Assembly (NCBI RefSeq): GCF_009727055.1
Contig: NC_052359.1
Location: forward strand, 61,542,649-61,606,648
DNA length: 64,000 bases
Reading direction: 5' to 3'
Source: Benincasa hispida
Lineage: Eukaryota; Streptophyta; Magnoliopsida; Cucurbitales; Cucurbitaceae
Position 1 is the stretch's first letter. Each line of letters opens with the position of its first letter. Below are positions 11,232 through 25,830 of the stretch, in pieces. The notes under the pieces were generated by a model. That model did no database searches. It saw nothing but the letters and a program-made list of their open reading frames with translations, and was not told the origin of the DNA. The position numbers and the translations under genes were made by a program.

Positions 11232-11273
11232 AGGATTCTTTAACAAACACAATAAGATGGCAAAATCTGAACT

Positions 11274-11705
11274 GTAAGTTATTGAAACTCTTACTTCTTT
11301 TAGTCATATACTCATTTTCCATTGAAATACGGATATTAATAATGGGCATCTTTTTTTTTTCTTTTTTTTTTTTTTTGGTTAATTTAATAGGGAGATACTT
11401 GATATGATAAGTCATTATTCTTCTGTTTTGCGAATGTAAAAATTTCTAGTCGACTCTTTTTGTGTGTGATACCTTCGGAATAAGGCAAGGGATTTTTTAT
11501 AACGTTTAGATGCTAATTCTAGTTAATTGACACCACAGTATGGTATTACTGGTTTATTATGAGATTTTTTACTAGAACAAAGCATTTCATCTGATTTTTA
11601 AGGATCTTTAAATACTCATTCTGCTTGTAAATAGCATGAGATAAAGTTCTAAACTTATTAGAGATGCTTTCTGTATACTTACTGATAAAGTTCCATCTTT
11701 GACAG
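11274..11705 (+). other. putative 3' UTR intron of MYB3R
   Basis: A strong donor CT/GTAAGT at 11273/11274 and an acceptor TTGACAG/C at 11705/11706 bound a 432-base AT-rich stretch. The junction would lie 42 bases after the stop codon, under the roughly 50-base limit usually linked to nonsense-mediated decay. A downstream AATAAA is at 11960-11965. Inferred from motifs only. Confidence 0.35.
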
Positions 11706-14471
11706 CCTGGGCGATGGAATCCCCCACTCCGGCAAGTTTATATTGAGAAAAATGCTGTCCATAATCTTGTGTTTCTTGGTTGCATCAACTGGTATAAAAA
11801 ATCGACGATTCGCTTAGATCCTTCGTACATATATTTTTCTAAACTTATTTGTTTTACAATTGCAGATAGGTCTAACTTTTTTCTGTTTTTAGTATCTACA
11901 AAAACATGTTTCATTATACACTGACGAGATTTGAATGGTTAGAATTCTGATATTTATGGAATAAAGTTTGATTTTTCTAACATGTAACATTTCACTTTCA
12001 ATGAAGAAAATTTTCTTCAGTTCTGAAGCACTGTACGTGTTAGAATCTTTGAGGCATTGCTATCATGTTACGAGTCTTATGACTTAAAAAAGTGTCTATC
12101 CTTTATAGTGAAGAAAAATATTATTATTAGTAGTGGTAGTATTAGTATTATTATATATATGAATCAAGATAATTTAGTTATAGCAAACTTTCTAATTAAC
12201 AATCTTGAATATTAAATTTAGAAAATAGAGTGTAACATTAGCGTGGCACTTTTTTTTCCAGCGAGGTTGATTTTGGCGTGAATCCAATAAAAAGAGCTGT
12301 TTATCTCGGTGAGAGACGAGCTGATTCAATATTTGGATGAGTATCATAATGCTCTCCCACGCTTCAAAGACAAGAGTACTGATTCTTTGTGCAAAAATAC
12401 TTGAATACCCTTATTGTTCTTCATTGCTTCTCTCTATATTTGTAAACCAAGTGGGTAAAATGGGTGGGGGTGGGTTCATATTGATAACGAAACGATGAAT
12501 ATGATTTCACATTGCTTAATAGCCCATTTATTTGCTTTAGAGGTTTCTAAAAATGTCTTTTATGTCTTTGTGTAACATGTCACACAAAATCCTCTCCCCT
12601 TTGTAGTTGATACGAATTTCTTTTTTTTTTTTTATCCAAAAACAGAATAAATAATAACCTACCTATTACACTTTTGACTATATTTATATTTTTTCCCTTC
12701 TTTGAAAGAGTACCTTTTGACCGATATTAGTAACATATATTGAGACTCCGAAACCTTAGCCTGCTCGATCTGCTAACATGCAGAATATTATTATTATTAT
12801 GTTTAAACAATTTTCAGGTAATTATTTTAAATATTAAAACTACTAAAAATATTTTTAAGTATAACAAAATATGACTATCTATTAGTAACATCAATATGAC
12901 TGTTCTTATTAGTGATAAACTGTAATACATTCGTCATATTAATAGATGTTCATCACGATCTATCAGTGATAAACTATAAAATTATACTATATTTATAAAT
13001 TACTCATTTTTTCTTAATGTAAAAAGGATCCTTATTTTCTACGCACAACGTGCATCCAATTAAACATATCTCAATTAATTAAAACATTATATTATCGACT
13101 AAAATGTTGAAAAAACGAATCTCCACTCTTTCCTATTCTTTGAAAAAAGGGGAAAAAACCCTTGAATCGAGGTTATTTAAAAAAAGAAAAATGAAAAATG
13201 AAAACTTGAAGACCGGGTGAAAAGGAGAAAGTTGGAGATGTATGATCGAGTTCGAATAAAAAGACAAGAAAAATACAAGCGAATGTTGATATTTTACATT
13301 AAAGATTTAACAAATAAAAAATTGAGTAGACTAGAAATGCACAATTAATTTCACTTCTACTTTCCCCTATGTACTTTTAGAAGCTTCATTGTGCCGATTT
13401 CTTCTAACAATTGTTTAAACATTAAACTACATATAAAAAGAAAAAAGAAAAAAGAAAAAAAAAGGGCAGAACTCAGTCTCTCTTTCTGGAGATCTTAATC
13501 CTTCCATTATAATTCCACAAACTGATTCCAAATTGATTCTGCCAGATTTAACCAAGTACAAAATGACCACCATTCCCATCTCCACCCTCTGAATGGAAAG
13601 ATGCCAACGATCCTAATCCAGAAATTTAAGGCAACTTCAAAACAATGCTTCGACCTCCCTAATCCCTATGTACAAGCGCACTACTTCCAACACACAGCTC
13701 AAGGAAAGGTGATAGTATGCATTTTTTGACATCCTCTGAGTCACTCTGGATCTTCTTGGCTCCTATATGTGAAAATAAAAGGGTCATTTTTTCACCTCTG
13801 AAAAGATTTGTGGACGAGAACTCTTTCTGTAGGAGTATGGATTCTTGAAAACCAATAACTACTGCACAACCTACAAACATGAAAACATGTCCAGAATAAT
13901 ACTGCTTAAGAAGCAACATCTCGCAAATGAAAGAGAAGCCAGGTCGGAAGTGATGAAAGAGCAGCAGGATAGCAACACAGTAAACATAGTAGCAGAGAAT
14001 TTACATTGGAATGTCAAAAGGCATCTCGCATGAACTTAAAAAGCTCATTAATCCCTCATTTACAATCCTCACAAGATTTGATACAAAAACCGTGACAAAG
14101 AGGATAGGCGTAGTGTCAGACCCTTAAGCCCCGTGACACATAGACAGAAGTATGTGGAGATGGAATTTTTATATGTCTTGATGATAACAAAAAAACATAT
14201 ATATATATGTGTGTGTTGTGTGTCATTTTTTTTCAAAATAAAAATTAAAGTAAAATTCTATTCAAAGACATTTATTCTACATCAGAGGTAAATAGGGGGT
14301 TTCTCCATGTTCATCATACCTGTATCCGACATCCCTATCAATGCCTTCACGGTGTAGAATACTTTTCTATTAGCCAAACTAGGACGAGGAACTCAAGCAC
14401 GAACTATAACAGGTAAGTGCAAAATCTGAACCGTGAATGGCCAAAGGAATCACCTCAAAATATACTCCAGA
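11706..14471. other. convergent spacer between MYB3R and PRT6
   Basis: No independent gene seen. The left part should contain the MYB3R 3' UTR and the right part the PRT6 3' UTR. For PRT6, a minus-strand AATAAA (plus-strand TTTATT) is at 14271-14276. The middle is AT-rich with simple repeats (ATT-rich near 12120 and 12790; AT/GT run near 14200-14220). Small open frames such as 13659-13919 show no recognisable protein. Confidence 0.5.
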
Positions 14472-17400
14472 TTAAATCATGAAGATAGACCCAATTGTAG
14501 TCTGGCCTAGAACCTTTGAACTTCGATCAAGGCCATGACAAGCAACCTAAGAAGGGGGGAAAAAACACTCTTAATCTACGATGAAAGATCAAATAAAAAT
14601 ATTCAAGCATTTTTATTCAATACTCAAATTTTTATGGTTTCTATTCTAATTTTAATTAAATACAGAAATTCTCTGCCTTCACAAGTTCACTAAGTTGTTT
14701 GAGAAGTCAAGGGAACACTATCAAATGAAAAGGTGAAGTATGATGTAAAAATAGTAAGAAATGTTTTTGTTCTTCTATCTCCATTAAAAACAGTAAACTA
14801 GTAATGAGAACCAAGAAACATAAAACCAATGGAAATGCCGCAGAACTGGTCGCTAACATACATAGATGGCTATGTCGTAAAAGGTTAAAACTTGGTCACT
14901 TAAAAAGAGGAAGGGAAAAAACGTTATTGTGGGGGAATAAAACATAAAAGAGTTTGTTTTCTTCACCATATATGATAGGGCAGCATAACGCTCTTCATTC
15001 AAATACAATGGTTTTCCCCGACGCATTTCAGTATCCTGCAGCAAGGAAGGAAACTAGAGATTACAGCAGAATCTGAATAACCAAACAGAATGCCATAGAA
15101 TACTTGATTGGAAATAATAAAGGAAAGATTTCATGAACATCACATCATAATTTGCAACACTGCCTTGAACCATAAAGCAATCATATAATCAAGTAAAAAA
15201 CAGGTTAATGATGATGACAATTTACCTCCTCACCAAAAGCATCCAAATAAGGAGATGGCCAAGGAGCCTGACGTGCAGATCTCTGCAGTAGAATTGTTGT
15301 CCTCTGTCAAAATAAAGAGGAATCTTATTTAGTTGATCCCATGTCAGGCAAAAAATATGTACCACAGAAAGATCCCTAAATACAATATAAAGGACATTTC
15401 GACGCACCCTAATCAGCAAAAATACACCAGTGCCAGCAGCGCACACATTTGCATGAGCTTGGCATCCACTTTCCCTGGAGACAAACATAATTAACTTTTC
15501 AAAACTTTGTAGTTAACAGTAAAGCACAAATAAAACATTTGATGATATTAGACCACATCCCATCTAAGTCGATTTTGAAAGTACAATTATTTTTAGAAGG
15601 AAAAAAGACCTGCAACATGATTTCCAGCTTGGTGTGCACAGTCTACCACATAGCAGACATAATGCAGGATCATCAATAACATGTTTGCAGTCAGGGCATC
15701 GCTTTTTTATGTATCTGTTGAAGCAGAAAATTTGATTAGTCACACTTCAAGATNCACACACAAACAAAAGAAAAGGTAAGAAAGAAATTGAATAGAAGTT
15801 GAACATACCTCTGCAATAGATCGTGGTAGACATGAGGTAAACGAATTAATTGAAAAGGAACGGCAGGTGTGCAGTGCTTTATAATTTTAGACCTCTGAAA
15901 TTCAAATTCTTTATCAAAATGACAAAACCATTTCGAAACAAATAACCGCGAGGTTCCATCCTTAAGAACAGTATCCAATGGAGGAATCTCGAACATTTTC
16001 TCAAGCTTCTCAATTTCGTTGAGTTCCACTGTGATGTTGTCAATTATATTGTTACCCGCAAGATATGTTTCCAAAGCAGTCTCTCCATAAAAAATTGGCA
16101 CTCGTGCAGAAGAACTTAGTAGTTTTAGAAGTAGTGCACATCTCCGAAGATAAGGGAAAGTCAAGCTACGTATCATATCCTTAACATTACAAGACGGCTC
16201 TGTGTAATTTGAAACAAAATACAGTCGAGCACATTCAGATTCTCCCATAATTTTGCAAATATCAGCGATCAAGCAATCACTAGAACCCAACCCATCTACC
16301 TTGCATTGAGACTTGATGAAAGATGTGATTATAGCCTGTAATAAATACTTAAAAATTACAAATCTAGATTAGGCAAAACATACTCAACATTGGAACTTTA
16401 AATCCCTCAAACATACCTGGGCCACAGAAACTAGGTAGAAGATATGCACAAGGGAAAGCAGGGATTCCCTGCATGATAAAAAGGGGAAAGGAAGGCAAAA
16501 CATAACCCACATCAATGATGCGAATGGGTCATGAGCAAGAACAGGATCGGATCCTCGGCTCAAGAACTGGATATCAAATTGTGGCAATTCCACATGAAGG
16601 CTGGTCAAGATGTGGAGGATACCTGCAGTAGCATCAATCAGCAAACTATAAATGGAACAGTTGAAGATATATGTAGAAAAACTCCTACAAAGTATTCCAG
16701 ATGGGAATATATCTTAGCATTAATTGAAAGTTCATGTGCACGAGTAATGAGCCATCATATCTAATATCCTCAACATTAATTCATATAGGACTTTCCCTAA
16801 ACAGAAAATGAATGGACATTTAGAAACACATTCAACAAGATTCTAAGTATCCATTCAGCTCAGTCCCTAAGATGCACACTCCAATGAATGGAGTGAAAGA
16901 CAGCAAAACAAATTAAATTGATGGGAGCACCAAAAATAACCCAAAAAGATAGAGATGCTTCTAGGCCCCAGAGTTGTACCTCGTCCACATGAGTCACTAG
17001 CATTTTCATTGGACGTTCCAGAGCAGATGGAATCTGCAAACCTTTGAATACCACAAAATCTTTGAAGCAAAAGGAGAGAATCCTCACACTTAACGCTTTG
17101 TATCACTTTTAGCAATAAAGACAATACAAAACCACCAGAAATTTTTAGCTCCTTATACAATGTATTAATGCCAATATTGGGATTCATATCAGTCTTACTA
17201 CGAGCAGCAATTTCCATTGATATGAGGGAATACTTGAGAGTGTCCCACATAAGAATCGATGGATTAACCCTGGAGGAGCTTATTAACTTATCCTGTTTCC
17301 CAGAAAAATACAACTTAGACAGAACAAGGGACACAGCTTCGAGATTGCGACTCACTTTCCTATGTCTATGTACAGAAATATCTTTAAGAACTTTATTCTT

Positions 17401-20400
17401 CCCAACAGCATTAGCTGCATATTGCAGGAGAGCCACTGCTTGCTGAATATAAAGTGGATTCACTTTTTCACTTGATTTGTTAAGATGACCTGAAACATGT
17501 GATGAACTACCAACTGAACTCGTCGCCGGGTTCCAAATCTTTTGAAGTTCCCTAGGAAATGCAGGCAAAGTGGAATTTGCAAGACGTCTGCACACCGGGC
17601 ACAAGAATTCTCCCTGTTACATAAAACCCATATATATATATATATGAATATGTATAAAACCACAAACCACATCGTCATCTTATTCCTAAATTAAAAATAA
17701 AGTATTATTTTAATACATGGTCAAGCAAAAAGAAAGTGTGAACAGAAGTAGGGTTGATTAGCACCAGGCTAGGTTAATCCAAACATCAAATAGATTATAT
17801 CTTAGTCCAAGTATATGAGACCTGACAACTGGTCAGAAACCAAAGGTTTGAAGTTGCTTGATGCTTATTAAGCATCCCCTTCATCTCTGAAAAACCTACA
17901 ATTCTAACCACTACATCTGCATTATAATAAAGACTTATGAAGATTACTATTTGAAGAGAAACATAACTCAATTTAACAAGAACCACGTAGATGCCTGCTA
18001 TCATGAAACATCTAGATCTTGTCATATACATAAGGTCAAGAGATAATATTTTAGAATAGAGACTGAAAAACTAGACAAAAGACGTGATATTAATTTCTGG
18101 ATGTAAAATTTCTGGGTTTGGATTGAGATGATACTCTGATCAGGTAATTAAAGCATTAAGTTTTGGATTAAGCTGGGATATTGAGCTTTCGATTAAGATG
18201 ATTGATACTATGATTATGTTAATTAAAATTTTCTGGCTCTTTATTCGTAGAAAATGCAGAATGAAGAACTAAATGAGAGGTGCATATACCTGCTCAGGAT
18301 CAACAATATGCCCTCCTTCAAATACTATTCTTCGAGCAAACCTGAAAGTACAATGAGAGAACATATGTTTGGCATTAAAATATATTGGAACAGAAATAAG
18401 CAAAAGTACCAACAAGCAGTCTAAGAAAATAGGTTCATCTTGCACTTCCACATACAGCTAACGATGTCTTATTTCTAAGAACTCAAGGATATAGTAGTCC
18501 AATCTAATGGATCCTGTTCAAGTAAGGTCATTACAATGTCCTATTTCTAACTATATATCAGTGGAAGGGAACGACAAAGTCCTCCTTCAAGCCTCACCTT
18601 AGAAACTCTGGAGTACTAGTAAACAAGGATGTTTCCATACATTCGATTTGATTCACAAAAAGTTCCGGTATCACGATTACAATATCAAAATGAGAACAAT
18701 AACACCCAGCAAGTTCAATCCCAAGCCCTAGAACTACAGGTCTATTGAAAATATATGATAAAAGAAAAGGAAACAGAGACAGCCAACATTTACTATTAAT
18801 AGCTTGGCTCTAACAGACGTGCTAACAAACTCCCCACGGTCTACTTCAGGGATACTTCAATCCTCAATCCATTGAAGAGCCAAATATGGCCATCACTTTC
18901 ATCTTCCCACAGAAAGGAATTCACAAACTGCCACAACAAGTTCCCTTTTCCTACAACTAGTTTTTCCTGCCTTTTCCCCTCTGCTCTCTATAATGCCACA
19001 AAACTCAGATTTACAAATTGTTAAAAGTTCCAAAGCATAAAATCCTGGGATAGAGTAAACAAATAATTAAGAAACATCAGACTGTATAATATTGAGGCTG
19101 GTCACACATAAATAAAGTGATTTTCTAAATCTATAAACTGCAACAAAAGATAAAATCAATATTATATATATACATATATAAAACCCATATGTTTTGAGCA
19201 AAAATGGACAGATTTTGAGAAGGATACCTTTCCTTCAATGAAGATAAGTATCGATCAAGACATCCTTGATGCACAGCATGCCCACAAGAAGAAAGATAAA
19301 TTCCATCACAATCTGTAGGACCAATTTCATTAAATGTGGTAGGCTGCAAAGATTCTACTGGCGTGTGAATGTTATGAGAGCTTTCAGAAGTTGAATGATT
19401 TTCTGCCAGCTCTCTTGATAGAGCAGCTATATATTTTACATGCAGCACAGACTTGGAATCTTCTCCACTTGCAACTTCAGAAGCTTTATCATCCTCGTTG
19501 AATTTAGAATGCAGAGTATCATGCATTTCTTTTCGAACAGATAAATAAATATCCTCTTCCAGCTTATCAAAGCTGAATATTATCTTTTCTCCTCTAACAT
19601 TTGATGTACCAGGCACTTGAATGTCTCGTAAGGGAGGAAAATGAGACTTGACAAATTCCAGGAAAGCGCCAACTTCCCCAGGTAGTCCATGATTGGAATA
19701 TTCTTTTACTGCATTCTGAATGAGCTCTGCTAACTGCGGCGATGAAATCACTCCTGAACCTGCAGAGGAGGGGCTTAGTCCTGATTGATCAAGGTCCCTT
19801 TTTGACACCGTTGAGGCATGTTCATCTCTCCAGTAAGGTTGATCCCATGACACGGGACCTCGATCAATTAAACTCACGAGCTTTGATTTCTTGTTTGAGA
19901 AAGATATAAATTTTAAGATCAGTAATAGAAATCTGTAAAGGATGAATCAAATTATAAAAAAGAAACTGAAATGGGGAAATAAGATAAAGTTAATAGAATA
20001 TAAGAACAGCAAATTGCATACCTGCAAAAGAATCAGAAAAGATATGGGAACACTGGAACTAGAATCATGGCAAAGTGAGCAAACAGTTTCAGACTGTTCG
20101 GCAATGTCACTAACATTGGGATTCTCAGATTCTTGCCCAATTTCTCTATCATCATCATCATTCACAGAGGCATCGACACTGGCCAAAAATTTTGATTGCT
20201 CGGCTCTCATTTTTTCCTGGAGACAACCACACAAGAAGTTCCAAACAAAGTACATTTAGTAGCAAAAGTAGAATAAACATCATCCCCAAGTGTAAGCACA
20301 GCCCGGGTTTAGGGTTTACCAACGTAGACAGGGTTATACCATAAAAGGCCAATGAATTTATAATCTACGAAGGAACTTTAACTTCAACTTAACCTTTACA

Positions 20401-23400
20401 AGACCAGAACGAAAAGAAGGCCTTGCAAATACAAGAGAATTATTTATCTATCAAATGGCAAGCAATATTTTTCCTTGGAAGAAAATAGTAAGATCCTTTT
20501 TTTTTTAAAAAAAAAGAAAGGTACTTACTAAAAAAACGAAAAGACATCTTACCAATATAGCAGCTTGTCTCTCTCGAGCCTTTGCCTTCCGCTTCTCACT
20601 ATCAGAAGTTCCACTCGGTCTATTAGTATTACTAGTAGGCACAGATTGAGACAAGTAACCAAGGATTTCAGGAGCAAGTTGCTGGACTTTGCCCATGCAA
20701 TGAGAATCAATCTCTGAAAATTTCTTCAACAAGCTTTCAACCAGAGAGGATAGGTTGCAACTTCCAGCCTCCAACAAGTTCTCTCGTCCTTCCTTCCTGT
20801 GCATTTTCATTAATAAAACAAGAAGAGATAACAAGCTTTGTCTGCCGAAACCATATGCTAAACCCTCATCAATTTCTTCGGCAGCAAAAAGAAGCAAAGG
20901 AATAGAATCTTGAGCATAAAATGATTGATCACTTGATTCCTTTTGCTGAAGGCAAATGTCCAATGCCAACGCTAGCAAGTGCAGAGCACTTAACAGGACA
21001 CTATCTGGGGCCCGCGATTTAGTTGATATCTCAGCAAAAACAGAATAAAACAGCACAGCACGAATGAACTGAAGGACTGTTTTACAAGTAGCTATTCTTG
21101 CCAATCCCCTAAAAGGAGGATAGATATTTGTCCATTTAGGTAGCTGTGAGGTCAAAGCAGAGACACCACATGACCTCAAATATCGTTCTTCAGCAACCTG
21201 CAGATCTCGTAAACTCCAACGAGGGTGGTACAGATCCAATTCTTTCCAATACTTCCAATGCAAAGAATACATCCCCTGAAATGAATTTATATCTTAAGAA
21301 ATAATAATGAACAAAAATATGTATGCAACAGAAATCCCAAACTGGCGAAGGGCATAACCTGATTAAATCCAGAGGGATTGGAATAGACAGCAATTGTATC
21401 TAAAATTTCCTGCAGCTGATGACACTTGCAAAGATCACGAGGGAGTGCTTTTACCAATTGACTATGAGTAGCATCTCCAATTGCCAACTTGTAAATCAAC
21501 TCTCTTTTCAAGCTTTCGGCTATTGTAAGTCCACAAAATCTCCTTTCATTGACTACTTGTATGATTAATGTGAGCATCTCTTGCACTAAAATAGGCTCGT
21601 ACCTGAAGAACAGTTATTTTATACTTAAAGTGAAAATTTTAAGAACATCATTTTTTACTGAAAGGGATAATAATAAAGTATATATAGTTAAACGTGATTG
21701 CTATTTCGCTCCCAACCATTTTATATATTCATTTCAAGTATAATTATCAACACCCACATAATTTGAGAAATAGTAAAAATTGCCCCATCTTTTTCTCAAC
21801 ACTTCCGTGATGTGTTGTGGTGTCTCAAATAACTATCACGTCTATAGAACTTGTCCCTTCAATCGCATACAATTGCCACACTTTAGTACAATGCTACAGA
21901 AGCAAGAGAGCAGTGTTCAGCCAATGATAAATATCCCATGGATTTAAAAACCAACTTTTTATAAGGACTAGTTTAAATACCAAAAAAGGGTGATAAATGT
22001 TAATTGAACTTCTATGATAAGTTATTATTGTGAAATGTATTATAACCTTACAAGGAGTATCCTCAACATCTCTATACTTGAAGGAATGTATCAACGTCAG
22101 CTTAATATAAAGGGAGTGTTATTATTATTATTTTAATACAAAACCTAGCTTTTATTGAGAAAACTGAAAGAATGTCCAAGGCCATACAAAAAACCAAGCC
22201 CATCCAGGGAGACCTCAACTACAAGAAAGGACTTCAATCCAAAATACCAAGCTCATAAAATTGAATCCAAATAAATGATATACGTGGAGTGTTAGTGTAG
22301 GTTGTGCGGAAATTTGGTAAAGGAGGGTCTCTATTTTTGTATCCTTGAAGAAGATACTAAGGTTTCATTCTAATTCCTGTATTATTGTAACTTGATGATC
22401 CAATGAAACTTTAGGTTTCTTTACAAAATATAGATGGATAGATATTAAAATGAATGGTTCCTAGCTGGTGATTAAACAAGGGTCTAAGTTGCACCCGAAT
22501 TTAGAAGAACAATATGTTCCAAGTCGAAGTAATAGATGAGTACATACTCACTAGGGCGTTCAACATTTAGGGAAAGATAGTCTGATAGCCGGAAACGTTC
22601 TATAATTCTACTGACATAAAGATCAGGTGGAGCCATTGCCGCACAACACTGCAACAGAAAGAGATCAAGCTCCAGACATTGTTCTGACCTGTTACAAAGC
22701 CATCAAAAAGCAAGTTTCCTTACGTGCGAAAATGAGAAGATAGAACATAAGTGCTTTGTTCCCCAAAAGTTAACTTACCACCGGATTGATCGATACAACT
22801 CACATGACAATAGGGCAGCATCTCCGTTCCTCCGCCACATTCCAGCATTAACCTCAGCACAAAAAACTTTAATGCGTAGAGGATGCTCCATAACAAATGA
22901 AGAAAAACCGTATGGATGACAGTCTGTAAGAATACTTTTAAAGAAGTCCACATATTCAGATGACAAATTTGAGGAACTAGCACCTGTTGCACTTGGCAGC
23001 ACAGATTCATTAAAACAGCTTCCCAATGCCTTCTGTAAAAGCAAGGAAAGCAGCCGATGTAATGGAATGTGAATAGATATGTCCTGTGAACTAACATCAT
23101 AAACAATGTTTGGCCAAGCAGATAAGCTTAGAAAATGGAGAGCATCAATCTCCATGGCATAATCTTCATCAGTCACTGTATCATTGGTCACATCCATCAA
23201 CTGGTGGTCTTCTCCAAGACCTATACCATGCTCATTGTCAATACTCATTTGAAGGCCACCGTACATACGTGAGGAATATTGCCTATTATGGTATTTGCTT
23301 CTTCTAGGAAGCTTCTCAAAAACAAATTTACCCTTTTCCATCTTGTATGGAATTTTCTTCGATTCCAGGGCAGACATTTTTCTTGATGAATAAAATTTGC

Positions 23401-25799
23401 AACTAGGTGTCAGACTAATGCTCTCATCAAGCATGTTTGGAATGCTTCCAGATACATTTTCAGTTCCCAACCAACTATCAATAATCTTCAAGCACTCGTA
23501 AGTCAGCCACATAATAGTTGATGAAATTGCATCTGAACAAACTTCATCAACTCTTGATGCAGATGTGGATGTACTATTCTTTCCCAATACATTACACGCA
23601 GCACTTTCCTGTGATAGACGTCCTACTTTAGCATGTCTAACACTATCTATATCATCTACGTTCTGCTTGTACGTTTGGAAATACATTGCATCAGCTGCAT
23701 CTTCACAACTACTACTAGCAGCAGAAAATGCTTCCTTCACCAATAAGGAATGAATGTTAGCAACGGAATGATCTAAACCAAAAGGCAAATGAACATTTTC
23801 ATTTTCTTCTTCTATGTGGAGGCCTGTTTCTCTCTTCTGGGGATCCATTCCTTGCACAAAAGTCAGCAGTCTCAACCAAGTTCTTAGGATATCCTGCTGC
23901 TCATAGATTACATATCTGGGCACTACAGCATGGCTCATGACAAATCTAACATCTTCAACTACACGGATGGTGGTTTCATACAAATTACTCCACTTTACAA
24001 CCTATATATGGGAAACGAAAAATCATTTTTCTGGATAAGAAAGGAAAAGAGAAAAGAAAAATCATAAGACAGCAAAAAACAGAACTATACCAAAAAGACT
24101 ACTAATTGAAAATTATTATTACTATTATTATTGTTGTTGTTAACATATAAAGTCTTTAAGGGGGAGGATATTTTTCAATGTCATCATAACATTACAAAGG
24201 TCATAGTATTTAATTGCCTGTGTCTACATAAGTGAAGATTACACATCTATCCTCTACAAAAAAAAAATCATATGAATGTGGAGTCGAACAACATAACAAT
24301 TGACTGAGTGCTCAGAGCTGAAAATAAGGATGCTTTACCTGCAAGCGACCATCTTCGCTTACGCAAGAAATGAAAATATCTTCTAAACATCCCAAGAGGA
24401 TGGACAATAAGTTCATTTCCACTACCAAACGAGGAGTAAGTGTTGGAACAGTGAATATTTGCACTGAGAAAGTTGGCAATAGTGGATACTTTTTAAGCAC
24501 ATGGTCACTACTGTCTTCTATCGCTTCGTTGATAACAGTAGGATAATAATTCAAAAAAACTTTTGCAAATTCATATTTAAATATAGGTTCTCCCAGCAAC
24601 TTAAGAAGTAACTCATGGACTTTCTTCACTACGCTATCAGTTAACAGCCTCTCTAACCTCACCAAAATATCCAATAAGCCAGCTGAAGAAATCACCCTTT
24701 TTGAAACAAAGCTGAGTAAGCTTTCACTGTACTTGCAGAAATCTAAAAGCATCTCAACCACAGCAAATGTTAACTCGTTTGCAACCTTTTTATGCTCTGT
24801 AACACGGTCACTCAATTTAGGGTCTTCCACGCTAATATCTTCTGCAGATAAGAGTTTGTTTTTCCAAGAAGTGAAGAGTGCATCAAGTATAGGCCCTACA
24901 GATTTAACAAGTTCTTCTGGAAGTGGTTGTATCTGTTCTGCACCTTTATGCTTTGAGCAAAACCCCTCCCGCTTCCACGCCGTCGCATCACCACAATCGC
25001 AGCAACCACCTCCAGTATAAATTATGGAGTAATCGTGGTCCTGGTGGTTTCCACTCTGAAAGCAAGGGACGCAAATTGCACAAGTTGGATCGTGTTCACA
25101 AGTTCGGCACCTATAAGCTATATCGTTATGTCCCCAAACAGCGCCACATACACCACGCTGGCCAACACTCATTTTTGACAGATTCTTCAGAGCATATGCT
25201 GGTTCGCCTTCAAACATCAACCACTGTAACCACATCATGCTTTCACGGAATTGAGCTTTCATGGTTGGGCCTGTCAGAGACTTTTTGGACCCTGCTTTAG
25301 CATCACGTATAACTTCTACCACTTCGACATCGGCAGGCAAAATTGCAGTTACCAGCTGCGGTATAAGAAACTTGTTGTCCTTGACAAAAGAAACTAAACC
25401 ACGAAAAAGTTGATCCAATAGCTCATCAGGAACTCCAAGTACAGCAAGCCGCTGACAAACAATAGAATCAGAATTATAAACAAGTGAATTGATGATAACC
25501 ATCATTTGATCAAGGCACTACACGATCTCAATTCCAAGTAGAAATGGAACCAAAAATCCAAAAACAGAAAAGGATAAACGCGTTTATAAAGTAAGACAAC
25601 AACATACACGATTGGTAGCAGGATGGCAGCAAAGTACAAGGGATTAAAAACGAACAACCCCATCTAAATCAACACTAAATTTGAAATGCAATGTAAAAAT
25701 AAGAAACGCGAAAAGAAAATCTCGCATTACCCGCAGAATTCGATCACGCGGCTTAAGTGGCGCAGATTCAGAAGGGGAACCAATATCCATATCGTCCAT
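14472..25799 (-). CDS. PRT6: E3 ubiquitin ligase PROTEOLYSIS 6 (UBR-box N-recognin)
   Basis: Seventeen exons, in transcript order: 25799-25731, 25451-24339, 24001-22779, 22688-22548, 21602-21359, 21275-20553, 20216-20022, 19889-19228, 18341-18290, 17613-16980, 16622-16417, 16335-15809, 15714-15610, 15474-15408, 15303-15226, 15035-14967, 14546-14472. All junctions are GT-AG and in phase, giving 2060 residues; Arabidopsis PRT6 is about 2000. A UBR box lies near residues 123-194 (VCGAVWGHNDIAYRC, GGGCCDCGD, FCSKH). The RING ligands are C1217, C1220, C1438, H1440, H1443, C1446, C1479 and C1482. A cysteine-rich C-terminal zinc region begins near 1935. PRT6 binds basic N-terminal residues and ubiquitinates N-degron substrates, including group VII ERF oxygen-sensing factors. 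The start has A at -3 and G at +4. No disabling change seen; one N falls in an intron (15754). Confidence 0.95.
22122..22285. repeat. possible LINE 3'-end fragment in PRT6 intron 4
   Basis: This stretch begins with ATTATTATTATTTT and continues with a CTTTTATTGAGAAAA block and a run resembling reverse-oriented tails of LINE-like repeats that I recall as common in cucurbits. No open frame and no target duplication were seen. The host intron (21603-22547) is the longest of PRT6, which fits a past insertion. Confidence 0.3.
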
Positions 25800-25830
25800 T
25801 CTCCGGGAGCGCCAATATGGCACCAGCCAG

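Noticed and set aside
13659..13919. 86-codon minus-strand frame downstream of PRT6
   Set aside because: No similarity, no connection to PRT6 splicing, and PRT6 has a clear family-like C-terminus ending at 14472.
17168..17446. 92-codon plus-strand frame
   Set aside because: Antisense shadow of PRT6 exon 10.
24733..25300. Plus-strand open frames of 95 and 125 codons
   Set aside because: They are antisense to the UBR-box exon of PRT6, which has strong protein similarity on the minus strand.
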